DNA from: Diphasiastrum complanatum
Taxonomy: Eukaryota; Streptophyta; Lycopodiopsida; Lycopodiales; Lycopodiaceae
Direction: 5' to 3'
Assembly: GCA_029204225.1 (NCBI GenBank)
Contig: CM055108.1
Location: forward strand, 8,678,601-8,742,600
DNA: 64,000 nt
Both the position numbers and the translations under genes were made by a program. Numbering within the stretch: the stretch's first letter is position 1; every line of letters begins with the position of its first letter. A model generated the notes under the pieces. That model made no database searches. It worked only from the letters and a program-made list of their open reading frames with translations, and was not told the origin of the DNA. Shown piece by piece: positions 45,735-57,321 of the stretch.

Positions 45735-46310
45735 GTCCTATGCAGGTGCGCACAGGCTGCTCCCAGTGAACGGACCCCTATACTACAACCGACTACAATG
45801 GCGTCGTCGTCGGGGAGCGCCAATGTTGCTCATCGCATAAATGTCTTTCAAATTCTCTTTTCTTCACTCCTCTCTCCACTCTTTTCTGCTTCCTCCCCCT
45901 CACCTCCTCTTTTTCCCATTCTCCAAAATCTTCCATTTCCATCACAAAAAACCCAAGCTCTCAAAGGATTAGTTTTGTTTTTTAAGTAGTAAGCTATATA
46001 TTGTGTAGTTAATTTTGATTAAGGTTTTTCCAAATTGCCCATTGTTACAACTTTAGTTCACGTTTTTCTGAAAAAACTTCCCTTGTTTAAAAAGTGTTTT
46101 TTAGTTTCATATTGCCGTAATCTCAGTTTTGCTATGCATCAAACTTTTTTTTTTTTAAAAAAAAAAATCTCTTTCTAAACCTCTCTTAACCTTGTTTTTC
46201 AAAAAAAAAAAAAAAAAACACAAATCTCTCTCTTTTCTCTCCCTTCTCGCTCCTTGCTCTCCCCTCCCCCTTCTCGCTCGTTCCCTCCCTCCCTCGCTGG
46301 CTGCTCCCTT
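45735..46310 (+). repeat. Dispersed repeat, copy 1, with short MASSSGSANVAHRI frame
   Basis: From CTATGCAGGTGCGCACAGGC onward it matches 50690-51250 over about 500 bp. It begins with a GC-rich head with an ATG at 45797 (MASSSGSANVAHRI, open for about 64 codons) and ends in T/A and CT-rich DNA. It could be the 5' end of a retroposon or a captured gene start; I do not recognise it. An 18-bp CTTGACTTGGCTACACT duplication follows at 46311-46345. Confidence 0.75.
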
Positions 46311-46330
46311 GACTTGGCTACACTCTTGAC

Positions 46331-47345
46331 TTGGCTACACTCTCCAAAGCTAAGGAGATGTGGGATGCATTGCTCACCAGATTTCAGATGAAATCAAGAA
46401 GTCAAATCATGATGCTGGAAGATCAGCTGACGAATCTACAGTGGGATGGAAAGGACCTCACTTATTTCGTGAGAAAGATGAAGGATCTATTTCTATCACT
46501 ACATAACTCTGGAACAAAGAATGCAGTGTTAGTTGAGAAGCAGCTCACCTACCTATTGAGAGCCTTACCCAAATCACTCCCGACAACGAGAACCCTGCTC
46601 GCGAAAGATCTTACCATGAACCTCGAAAAGGTGATTGTCGAGATTCGAGAGAAAGTCGAGGCCAGAGAACATCTTGATCACAAAGATAGTTCCAACCAAG
46701 CCCTTTACGGCAACACAAAAAAATCCAAGAAACAATTTAAACCTAAGAGGGAGTCAAATCAGAGGCATGATCGTGATCAGCAAGCAGAGGGGACCAACAA
46801 AGGCAACTGGAAGAGCAAAAGAAGGTCGAAGCAGCAGGAAGGTGCAGACAAGAAGACTTGCGTGAGATGCAGAAGAGATGGACATACAGTAGATACTTGC
46901 TAACTCAATCCCAAGATTGAGTGTATTCACTGCCACAAGAAAGGTCAGCCGTGGATTGTCGCCAGAACCCGAGGAACAAATCAGCGTAGAACAGACAGGA
47001 GAACAGCAACAGTTCATCCTATGTCGAGGATCCCGAGAGCTCAAAGATGGGCGAAGAAAGAACGAACACAAATTGTTCGACCGCCTACATCTATGAAGAC
47101 GTGTGTGCAACATCAACATCTGACACACATGAGGTGATCCTAGATTTAGGAGCCACCTCACACTTCGTGACATCAAGACGAATCATGTCTGATTTCAGAA
47201 GTGTCGATCCCTCCAGAGTCATAGTTCTTGGAGATGGATCCAAACATCAAGTGAACGGTATGGGTTCACTTTGCCTCAACACCAATGGTAGAGACAGACG
47301 ACTCGAAGATGTTCTGTTCGTGCCTACTCTGCAATAAGACCTCAT
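46331..47345 (+). pseudogene. Copia gag and protease fragment
   Basis: Gag (AKEMWDALLTRFQMKSRSQI) leads to a knuckle CVRCRRDGHTVDTC and a stop at 46903. A second cysteine motif (CIHCHKKGQ) follows. Frame 47047-47337 holds the protease with D-L-G-A in place of D-S-G-A and a normal C-terminal part (LEDVLFVPTLQ). The family resembles the element at 4.5-7.4 kb rather than the RT/integrase on its left. Confidence 0.85.
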
Positions 47346-47439
47346 GTGGAATATGTGAGAAATTTCAACTACTTTTGCTATTTTGGTCATATTTGTATAT
47401 TTGGCAGCTAAGCCAATTTTCATATTAGACTTACAGTTT

Positions 47440-47830
47440 GAGTTTTCAAAGTTATAGTATTCTAAAAGCATTTGAAAAAACACTTTTTAAACATGTGGAA
47501 TAGTGTAGTACACGATTTTGAGAGATTTATATTTGAATGTGGAGATATTTGAATCTAGTCCACATTAATGCTAGGGTTTTTGTTATGGAGGAAAACCAAA
47601 CTCAGTAATGAGTCATGGATCTACTATATATAGCTATACATTTGTGGAAAGAGACACATTCTCTCTCTCTCTCTTATCTCACTTCATGCTTATACACAAG
47701 TTCTCTTGGGTTCATCTATCCATTGGTACACTATATTTGTGATATCTTGCGATCTTGTGTGTAGAATGCTCATTTTATGTTATTTTTGGATCCACACGGG
47801 TGAAATACAATATCTTACTATTTTTGTATG
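47440..47830 (+). repeat. Copia LTR, type B, plus orientation
   Basis: CTACTATATATAGC (TATA, about 47620) is followed by a CT run (47661-47675) and GGTACACTATATTTGTGATATC, the same series as in 42121-42411. It ends near CCACACGGGTGAAATACA (about 47790-47815). 47831-48589 is AT-rich DNA in which I see no gene. Confidence 0.7.
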
Positions 47831-48589
47831 GAAGACATCTTCATCATATCATATGTTTGATGTTTAATCAGGTTCTTATGGAGTTTACATCTCTTTCATT
47901 AAGTAGATATTGATTTTTCTACATTAGCAACATTGGTAGAGTTGATTTATTTCTAACAAAAGATCAGGTTATGGATTTGGATCTTAATTGATCTGAATTT
48001 CTTCACATGCTATTAGATCTTGTGTTGTAGGTTATGAAAGGATCAAACACATCTATCAAGAATTTGGAAGAGATATCAATGCTAGAGCATTTGTTGCATA
48101 TGTAGATTGGATCTTTTGTAGGTCAAAACTCAATTTAGGTCAATGAACTTGAGGAATTCTGATTTCACACCATACTTACTAGAAATATCCAAATGCATTA
48201 GGAGGGTCTCACTTGAGACTACAAGATTCTATATCAAGTTCCAGACAATTGTATGTAGAATTTGAAATATTCAATTTTTTGTAATCTTGTCAAAACCCTA
48301 ATTTTGATTGGATCTCTATTTTGTGAGGTTACTAAACTTCATTAGAGTGTGTTTCAATCTTAGGAAGTGGCAAGAGTCATTAGATTGAGGATAAATCATA
48401 GGTTGATCAATATTTCTACTAGATATAATGCTAGAAGAGAATTGAGAGGGTCCATATCTTTGTAATTTCTTTTTGAAAACATTTGTTGTTATTCAAAAGA
48501 GTGCTTTGTGCATTGGAATAGGTTGAAAGAGAGGATCAGGTCATTGCTACATGGCTACATCAAGTGGATACATGTTGGAAGGCAATGGT

Positions 48590-49911
48590 AGGCTTACCTC
48601 AAAGCAACTATTCATTGTGGAAAGTCAGGCTGGAGTCACTTCTTGAGATGAATGATGTTTTGGATATTGTTGTAGTTTGGAAGAGAGGCCATCAACACAA
48701 CAAGAACAATTGAGGTATGACAAGAGAGCTAAAAGAGCTCTACACATGATAAATATGAATGTTACCAATGAACTTCTCAAGGAAGTTGGTAAGAGTACTT
48801 CATCAAAGGATGCTTGGGATTCATTAAAGCAAGCTTTATGAATCCAAACCTACATCTAGAGTGTAGACTCTAAGAAGACAAATCTTTTAAAGTTTGCAAA
48901 AGAATGAAGAGAGTCCAAATATCTTTGTTTTGAGAGTGAAGGCTTTGAATGATGAGTTATCTTGCATTGATGAGAGCATTAAGGAAGGATAGCTTGTTCA
49001 AGTTATTCTTAATGGTTTGCTGTATAAAGTCTCACCATTCAGAGAACTTTTCCAAGTGTGATGGATCTTCAAGAGATCTTGACCAATAAAGAATATAGGC
49101 TTCAAGCAAGAGGTAAATCTACATCAACATCTCAAGTTTGAGAGGAGGCTATGTTCATCAAGGGCAAAAACAAAAGCAAGTGGTGTGAAGGACAAGATCA
49201 AGAGGAGGCTTCTTCAAATCGCAAAAAGAATGATAGGTCAAAGCTAAAGTGCTTCTATTGTGGCATCAAAAGGCACTTTGCAATTGAGTGCTACAAGAAG
49301 AAGAGAGATCAAGGAGACAATCAAGGTAATCTTACTCATGATGAAGATGGTTTGGATGTTCGAAACTCAAATGATGATGCATTACCAAGAATTTACTTAG
49401 TGTGAGTCAATTGCTAAGTAAAGGTTTCAAAGTTGAGTTTGATGGAGATGCTTGAATGATCAAAAGGAAAGATTTCTTGATTGCAAAAGGTTGCAAAAGT
49501 TAAAAGGCAAGGAAGTTGTTCAAACTAGATGCTTGTGTTATTGCTAACCAAGTTGGATGTATGGCAAGTGAGCAAATACCTATCCAAGAGGTTCAAGGCT
49601 CACATATGATGAGAAAGGTAAGCAAGTTGTTGTAGGTACATACTTTGCTTTTCTAACCTCTTTTGATAAACCTACTTGTGTAGATGAAGCAAGGAACAAA
49701 GAGGAGTGGATCCAAGCAATGGATCTTGAGTATCAAGCTCTTATGAAGAATGAAACATGGAGATTGGTGGAGTTACCTAAGGACAAGAGAGCTATTGGAT
49801 GTAAATGGATCTTCAAGGTGAAGAAAAATAAAGATGGATCTATCAATAAGCATAAGGCAAGGCTGGTGGCAAAAGGATATGTTCAGGAACATGGTATTGA
49901 CTATGATGAAA
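48590..49911 (+). pseudogene. Copia deletion derivative: gag, then truncated RT joined to the LTR
   Basis: Gag (SNYSLWKVRLESLLEM, INMNVTNELLKEVGKS) has several stops. A knuckle CFYCGIKRHFAIEC lies at 49251-49290. A short pre-integrase scrap (SVSQLLSKGFKVEF) follows, and then at 49719 the RT opening up to YDE. There the LTR begins. Protease core, integrase and most of RT are missing. The same RT-LTR joint occurs in the inverted copy at 34044/34045. Confidence 0.88.
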
Positions 49912-50382
49912 TGTTGTGGGTATTTCCTACACAATAATGAACAAGTGGGTCCCACCACTTGAAATACTATTGGCCAAGCCTTACCTTGTGGGCCCCGCCA
50001 CAGTACATTGTACAGCTAGAATAATAAGTGCGAGGGCACCGGCTTCCAGTGTGTATAAGACCAACCCAGTGACCATGCAAATCGAATAAATAGAACTTGA
50101 ATAAAAGGACTTTGGGCTTAGGAGAATAAATTAATTAAAAAGCCCAAAGTCAAGTTCATAAGGTTTTAGTTAAAAGGGAATCTCTCAAACGCACATGAAT
50201 CATGTGAGTTTGGCCCTTTTCCTAATGAACCATTGGATTGAAGTTCAATTAGTTTGAAGGGGTAGGATGCCATTGTAAACAGGCCAATGAAAGCCAAGAT
50301 GGCCCTCCCTCCTCAACTATATAAGGAGGCCATTTTCCATTGTACACATCTTCCATTCTTCATAATAAAGCTCTCTTCTTTT

Positions 50383-50449
<67 letters not shown>

Positions 50450-50690
50450 CCCCCAAGGTTGATTGGTGCATAGCTATGGGTAGGCGCTCGAGCCTCCATA
50501 GCTCCAACCATCCTTGGAGAACTCTCTTCTCTCTCTAATCTCTCCTTACTCTCTCTCTTCTCTCCTCTCTCTAAACTCTCTCTAGCTCTCTAGCTCTCTC
50601 TCCTCTCTCTAAACTTTCTCTCTCTCATCACCCCTATCTCTCTACCTCTCTTTATCTCTTGTCTCTACCTCCCTTCCTTTTCTATTGCTA
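49912..50690 (+). repeat. LTR of the deletion-derivative copia element (right copy)
   Basis: It starts TGTTGTGGGTA. TATATAAG is at 50318-50325, AATAAA at 50364-50369, then a CT run (50384-50444) and the TGGTGCATAGCTATGGGTAG segment shared with the left copy. The 3' edge is blurred by a GA/CT-rich tail and the next repeat (CTATGCAGG at about 50690). Confidence 0.82.
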
Positions 50691-51250
50691 TGCAGGTGCG
50701 CACAGGCTGCTCCCAGTGAACGGACCCCTATACTACAACCGACTACAATGGCGTCGTCGTCGGGGAGCGCCAACGTTGCTCACCGCATAGCTGCATTTCA
50801 AATTCTCTTTTCTTCACTTATTTTTCCACTCTTTTCTGCCTCCTCCCCCTCACCTCCTCTTTTACCCATTCTTCGGAATCTTCCATTTCCATTACAAAAA
50901 ATCCAAGCTCTCAAAGGATTAGTTTTTTTTTTTTAAGTAGTAAGCTATATATTGTGTAGTTAATTTTGATTAAGATTTTTCCAAATTGCCCATTGTTTAG
51001 ACTTTAGTTCACGTTTTTCTAAAAAAAAACTTCCCTTGTTTATAAAGTGTTTTTAGTTTCGTATTGTCGTAATCTGAATTTTGCTATGCATCAACTTTTT
51101 TTTTTTTTAAATCCCTTTTTAAGCCCCTCTTAACCTTGTTTTAAAAAAAAAAAAGACAGATCTCTCTCTTCTCTCCCCCTTCTCGCTCCCTGCTCTCCTC
51201 TCCCCTTTCTTGCTCGCTCCCTCCCTCCCTCCCTCGCTGGCTGCTCCCTT
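50690..51250 (+). repeat. Dispersed repeat, copy 2
   Basis: It is homologous to 45735-46310. The same GC-rich head has ATG at 50748 and a frame of about 63 codons. Copies differ by point changes and a few short indels. It is directly downstream of the LTR tail. Confidence 0.78.
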
Positions 51251-51960
51251 CTCCTCCCCCTTCTCGCTCCCTCCCTCCCTCGCTTGTTGCTCCTCCACTC
51301 CGTCCCTCGCTACTGCTCCCCCCTCCCCCTTCTCTCACCCTCCCTTGCTTGCTGCTCCTATGCACCCCCTTCTCGCTCCCTCCCTGCTCGTCCTGCTCCT
51401 TCGCGCCTCCGCTCCCTCCTTTCCTGCCTGTTGCTCGCTGTCTGCTACTCGCTCACTCCTTTCCTACCTGCTGCTCGCTGCCTGTCCCTTTGTTCCCTTC
51501 CTCTACTGCTCGTTGCTCCGCTCCCTCCCTCGCTACTGCTCTTCCCTCCCCCTTCTCGCACCCTCCCTCGCTTGCTGCTCCTCCGCACCTCCTTCTCACT
51601 CCCTCCCTGCTCATGCCTGCCCCTTTGCTCCCTTCCTCTGCTGCTTCGTACCTGCTGCTTGCTACTCCACTCCCTTCTCCTTTCCCTCACTATCGCGCTC
51701 CAACTCTTTGCCTATCGTCTGATCTCTCTCCATGTCTTCTTCTTTCTTCAGCGACCCCCTCCCTTTTTTTTCAAAGTACTCTTTTTTGTTTTTTTAATTA
51801 TTTTATTTTTTTAAGTTTTTCCTCCCATCTCATAAGTTACCCAAGTTATTTTTTAAGTTTTTCTTTTTCCCGGTTCTTTAACTCTCTTTTGCGTTTCTTT
51901 CTCAAACAAGTTTTTTTTTAGTCTCCTCACGTCCTATCGGTTATTTTTTATTTTTTACGG
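51251..51960. repeat. CTCCCTCCCTCGC-rich low-complexity tract
   Basis: Irregular repeats of CTCGCT, CTGCTCC and CCCTCCCT fill 51170-51700, followed by T-rich sequence. Overlapping frames of 160-190 codons in all three phases (Leu/Pro/Ser/Ala-rich) are a product of composition. No gene is seen. Confidence 0.8.
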
Positions 51961-51967
51961 CATCTTT

Positions 51968-52360
51968 AAAAAAAAAAAATTGGACCATTAGCCTTGTTGG
52001 GAAGTGACCCTATCTCTGATAGCTCCTCCCACGACTGTCAAAGGTCTTTTTTTGTAGAAAAAAATAATAATAATAATAATAATAAAACAAACAAACTCTT
52101 GTATGTGGAGGCCTCTGAAATTCCATCTCGTTGAGACCAGGACACAGAGAAATCTGCAAGGGTTTATTGTAAAAAAAAAAAAAAACCGAATTGGGCCATT
52201 AGTCTCGTTGGGAAGTGACCCTAGCTTTGATAGCTCCTCCCACGACTGTCGAAGGCCCTTTTCTATAAAAAAAATATTATAATAATTTTAGCCCTAGCCT
52301 CTTTGGTGAGTGACTTTGTCTTTGATAGACTCCTCCCAAGATCGCCAAGGCTAAAACGAG
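51968..52360 (+). repeat. Three degenerate copies of a short poly-A-associated repeat
   Basis: CATTAGYCTYGTTGGGAAGTGACCCTA... followed by GATAGCTCCTCC occurs at 51980, 52190 and (diverged) 52295. The first two are preceded by A-runs. This resembles repeated retroposon tails; I cannot name the family. Confidence 0.6.
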
Positions 52361-52580
52361 TTATAGTTGGTATTGAAAAATCCTTCTATAAATTTGCGGA
52401 GAGGTGCTGAAAAGTAGTTTTTGAAGCAAAACTAATCCTTTGCCAAAAAACCTATATAAATGCTTTTCCAATTATCATCCCTTGTCATAAGACTTTCGCT
52501 GGAAGGGCACAATTGAAACTATTTATAAAATCTACCCTTGCCCAAACCGTGAATGTTCTAGACGAAGGAATATCTCTGCT

Positions 52581-53920
52581 TTGTTCATCATGCCTTTTTC
52601 TCTTCCATCTCCTCATCATCAATTCTCTCATATACATTTCAAAAACTGCATCTCCCAATCTCTCTCTCGTACATCACCACACCACTCCATATCACCTTCA
52701 TCTTGCACACAGCAGGCCATGGCAATGTATGAGCAGCTTGCCCAAATCTCGATGCTTTTAGGAGAAACTCTCAAGGGCTACACTACACGATTTGCCAAGA
52801 TGGCGGCAGATTGGAATTCTGATCTTCCTAGTCACCACAAAATGGCATTTTTCTATGTCGGATTACCGCACAAGATCAAGATTGGTATGCCACCCTTTAC
52901 ATCATATACCAGTCCAAAAGAACTCTATAAGGCAGCCGCTATTGCAGAAGCACAGTTCTTGCACACACCATCACAGCCCATATCCAACATTCAAACAATC
53001 AGGGATGATAGAGCATCTAATCCACAAGATGCCACAAACAATGCTAGCCAAAGTACTAGTAGTACGGATGATCAGATGCAAGTTGTCAATGACACAGATG
53101 AGATGTGCAGTCAATCTGATTACATCCCAGAACCACAAAATGCCAATCGGAAGATCCAACCATTGGACCAATGCCATTATTGTTTTGGAAAACATCCAGC
53201 ACCTCAATGTCCAGTTCGAAATCCGAGATTACGAAATCAAGCCAATAAGGGAATTCTGGAGATTGGAAATCAATTAACAAAATCCTCATGTATGCCATCT
53301 AGCTTGCCATCAAATCACTCCTCCAAAGAAAGTGGATCGGTCTCAAGACTTTCAGAATCTTCTCTAGTGGCTAGGCAAGGTTCGGTGGAAGTATTGGTTA
53401 TATCAGCAAGCGGATCATCCCAGGCAAGAGAAGTTCAAACTGGCTCACCACTACATTCCATGAAAGGGATTAAAGGAGACTTGATACCGGTGTACGCGCA
53501 TCGATTGAGAGGTGACAGAATCTTACACACGGTACAATGTTTCGGATGTGGAGGTAAACATCGTAGATCAGAATGTCCACACTGAAATGATCTATCCTCC
53601 TTTTATCCTTGGTGTGAACAATGCGGAATTAATCACCCATGTCGTGATTGTCCACTATGATATCCAAGAAAAGCCATTATGACTCCTACCTGCTTGAATT
53701 GACAACCTACATATGACCATGCAAATCCACCCACTGAGAAGCTGCACTACAAACACAAACTTCTAGTGCCACTTGGTTACGAAGCAGATGCGGATGGAAG
53801 AAATGAGGGAAAGATCCTAAGACAAGTTGACACGACCACATGTGAATCACCAACACCACAGAAGACAGAGTGGGTAAAATCTATCGAACTAGGGATAGCA
53901 GATTTTAAATGCCAAATTTA
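52581..53920 (+). pseudogene. Gypsy-type gag with CX2CX3HX4C zinc knuckles
   Basis: The open frame runs 52581-53585; the true start is probably an internal ATG near 52725. GETLKGYTTRFAKMAADWNS and KMAFFYVGLPHKIKIGM form the capsid C-terminal part. Knuckles CHYCFGKHPAPQC and CFGCGGKHRRSEC lie at about 53170 and 53540, and after the stop a third, CEQCGINHPCRDC, at about 53615. The spacing is one residue shorter than the classical CX2CX4HX4C. No pol follows. Confidence 0.78.
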
Positions 53921-54254
53921 GGTCAGTCACAGGTTCAGATCCTGGAAATTTGCATTTATTACAGTACCTAGGCAAATGGTGGCTTCAGGTAAATGTTGAA
54001 CCTTCGTCAGAGATCTGGAGAACGTTCGTCAGATTGCTATTTTGGTCCAAAATTTTCGTTGAGAATTTTGGAAGCTATTTTCATAGTACTGAGCAAGCCT
54101 ACAAATTTTTGTCCATAACTAATCATCCAAACTAGTATTCAATTCACTTGTCATTTGTGATAGCGGAGCTCATGCAAAAAAAATTCATGACCAAAACTTT
54201 CTACCAATTTTTTTTCAGCCTTTTGATATACAATAGTGCCTACTTTCAGTAATC

Positions 54255-55790
54255 ATGTCTTCCACAAATACCTCTCAATCTTCGAGATACTCCATCCATC
54301 GTGATATTCCAACTACAACGGACGTCATAATGTTCCCTAGCACAAGCATTGTCGCTCAGTGGATGACTCTTGTCGGGCCCTTGCCCAAGGCAATGAGAAT
54401 CTACGACCCGGCCTTCTTTGAAAAAATTAATATGCAATTCATCACTATGAACTTTAGCACTTGGACCAAGGCCAAATCTAAGTTTTACATCACTTTCCGG
54501 ACTGCCACACACAAGGTGCGTGTTACTAAAGCCGCCCTTGCAGCCATAGATATCACATCCGGCACTGAGCCATCTCCAAACTAGAAGCATGCAAAGAACG
54601 TGATCAAGCCATTCATAGACGCAACCGCGGAGTTTTCTTGGACTCATGACGGGTATCTCTAAGAATCCATTCGAGATCCCATCATCCACGCCATAGCCCA
54701 GCTTCTGAACAACTTTCTGATGGTTGGCAACCGCAACCTCAGGAAGGAACGCATTTCTCACAGGTCCTGCACCGTATTGTAGATTCCAACTACAAATTAG
54801 GATCTGGCTTGCTAGAATCTTACAACTGGTATAAGACAATTTTTGGTGAGTTGAAGAGGGCAATCAAGGATAACACCAAGTAGCAATTTGCGGTTGGCCC
54901 TCTTCTCTCACTATTATCCGTCTCTTGTCTGGAAAATAGAATTAGGGAGTTTAATGTCGATACCGTGCTATCTATTTATGAAGAAGCACCAACAAAGTTA
55001 TCTCACCAAGCCTCATCATTACATAGTCGTTGTCGTGTACACAATGAGATTATTATTTCTGACTCGCCTCCCGCGTCATGTCGAAGGACTAGGTAGACAT
55101 CTTCAGCTGTGCTTCCACCCCTCGCTGCTATTTGCACTGAACTACCTATCCCTCAAATCACTGAAGCTTCCCTTGCCTCTGCTTCCTCTTTGGGATAGTT
55201 TGTGACTATTGGAGCTACAATTCCAATCGCAGCTGCCCAGACCGCCTCACCCCCACGAATGAGAGCAATTTCACCAGAGACACAACATTTTATGGACATG
55301 TTCGATGATTCTGACCCTCTTGGGACCTCAAATTTTTTTGCCATGTCCCAAAGTCCAGAGCCCTTTGACCTCCAATCCTCCAAAAGAGGATTTGAACAAG
55401 TCCATGATTCTAAGAATATTTTTGATAATACTTCTCAAGTGGAACACCAAGATACCGCAGATTAGGGACCAGACACATTTCGGGTCGGGCATGCGGTCAA
55501 ATCACCAAAGCAGTTCAATGCCACTGTACCTGATGGCTATGAGGGAGAAGAAACTTTTGAAGAAAAAGAAATACTGGCACCAGCTCCACGCCAAACAGGA
55601 ACAGTACCTCTAGTTCCTCTTGTTGCTACCACCCCCACAATAGTAGATTCTGATGCTCTCAGTTTAGTCTCAAATCTTGTGCAAGTGATCCAGTCTATGC
55701 TTGATAAGAAAAAAGAAATGGAGCAACGCATTTCCAAAATGGGTTCTGAAAATGGCTTGCACGGATGTGTAAGATTTGTAGTGCACTGGT
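54255..55790 (+). pseudogene. Unrecognised long ORF, possible extra ORF of a gypsy element
   Basis: ATG 54255 opens MSSTNTSQSSRYSIHRDI and continues WTKAKSKFYITFRTATHKVR. A TAG at 54582 and a TAA near 54658 lie in the same frame. A slip near 54765 leads to DSNYKLGSGLLESYNWYK. Later segments (55202-55465) are acidic (FMDMFDDSDPLG), and the end has a short coiled coil (LDKKKEMEQRISKM). The plan (globular N-terminus, acidic linker, coiled coil) recalls the ORF at 27220-28689, though I see no clear sequence match. A gag lies upstream and pol is absent. Confidence 0.5.
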
Positions 55791-56093
55791 AAAGTGATGT
55801 TGTTACCTTTAGCAACACCTATATGAAATAAGCTCATATCAACATTATGAACCACTTCAGCATTTTCTGGTCATCTCAACTCATCTAGTACATCAGGCTA
55901 CTGGGAGCTTTGTAGTATGACATCTTATAAGGGTTTGGAGACCTTTATGGCCATGTAGAAATGCATAGTGATTTGAGCTTGTAAGAGATCAATAAGAACC
56001 TCTATTCCCCATGGTGGTTGCCCTTGCATAGGTAACTAGGTGGATGGCGGAGTAGAAATCCTATTTTCATCTCTATCAAACTCATCTCGAAAC

Positions 56094-57290
56094 TCATGGT
56101 ATTTGCCTTTGAGCTTCTATAGGGTCAGGGTAAGATTTTGGAATGATGGAAGTATTAGCAAGAGGGTATGGTTGTGTTGGGTCCTTGGTTTGACCTAAGG
56201 CCCTATGTTGTGTGCATGTGACAGCAAGCAACGACTCTTCGGATACCCTACGTGCTGGAATTGCCTTTTGGGTTTGGTTAGGGTAATCTTTATAGCAATG
56301 TCTTCTGATACACTCAGCACATTCAGCTACAAAGTCATATCGAGGTCGACATTCACTTTGAAAGTGAGTGATTTCTCTGCATACAAAACATCTCTTCTGA
56401 AGTGCTGAAGAAAAAATGGCATAACCATTTTGGTCAACTTCAGTAGGTAGTTCATCCAGATAGGAGGTGAATGCCTCATCTATGTATGTAGTATTATGAC
56501 CTTCATCATAAGTAGGTTCATAGGCTGGTGTATCATAGGAGGTATTCTGCACTACACTGGCCTTACTTGGGTTCAATTCTACTGGTTTGGCTTGTTTGGT
56601 TGAGCATATCCTCTTGGACCTGAGAGTGCCAAGCGTTGTTGTTGTGCAAGTGGTTGTTGTCTAGACATTCTTGGAGTTGGACTGGTGGACTCATATAATG
56701 TGGGTTATATGGCACTTGTGGGTGTCCTCGTGGTGCATATTGCTATGGTCTAGAATATTGCATGTTGCGTGGGCTGTACCTACAACTTGATGTGGTATGA
56801 GTGGTTGTATCACAAAGTATAAAGTGCTACATTTTGTAGGGTCAGTGTAATGGACACTCATTACCGATATGTGCGCCATGACATTGTGGGCACCATGTAT
56901 CTTCTCGCCTATGGATAGCGTTACCAGATGGCAATTGCCCTGGCAACTAACTTTGGAAAGATTTTAAGTCTTGTTGGAACTCTTTGCTGAGTTTTTCCAT
57001 CTATTGTTGATATTGTTGATTCATCAACTCGAACTGAGATTTTCAGACATGGTTTGAATCTCTTGGCTCACTTGAACAATTATTAGGAAAAACATGGTGA
57101 GCTCTTTTTTATCTATGGTCCCCATCATCAAAACCTTCATCTTCTTCACGAATGGCATCGGACATAGCAGACTTAAGAGTAAAATACTCTTCGCTAGGTT
57201 TAAGCTCTTTCTGGATGCATCTTGGAAGGCCAACTATAAACCATATGATCGACATTTTATCAGTTGGTTGTTTGACTTCCATTCACAATG
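56094..57290 (-). pseudogene. Gypsy-type gag, minus strand, same family type as 52581-53920
   Basis: The upstream part (57060-57290) reads DKMSIIWFIVGLPRCIQKEL, matching the KMAFFYVGLP region of the plus-strand gag. A Gln-rich stretch (near 56640) and the knuckle CPQCHGAHIGNEC (near 56880) follow. The open frame 56576-56094 has CFVCREITHFQSEC and CAECIRRHC. Several frames are needed, so it is broken. 55791-56093 shows nothing else. Confidence 0.72.
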
Positions 57291-57321
57291 TCTTCCAATG
57301 GTGGTTTTTTGTTAGAATCTA

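Noticed and set aside
51210-51921. Three overlapping frames of 170-190 codons rich in Leu, Pro, Ser and Ala
   Set aside because: All three forward phases are open over the same CTCCCT/CTCGCT low-complexity tract, which points to composition, not coding.
53930-53950. B-box-like GGTTCAGATCC, considered as a tRNA or SINE
   Set aside because: One mismatch to the consensus, no A box at the right distance and no cloverleaf could be drawn.
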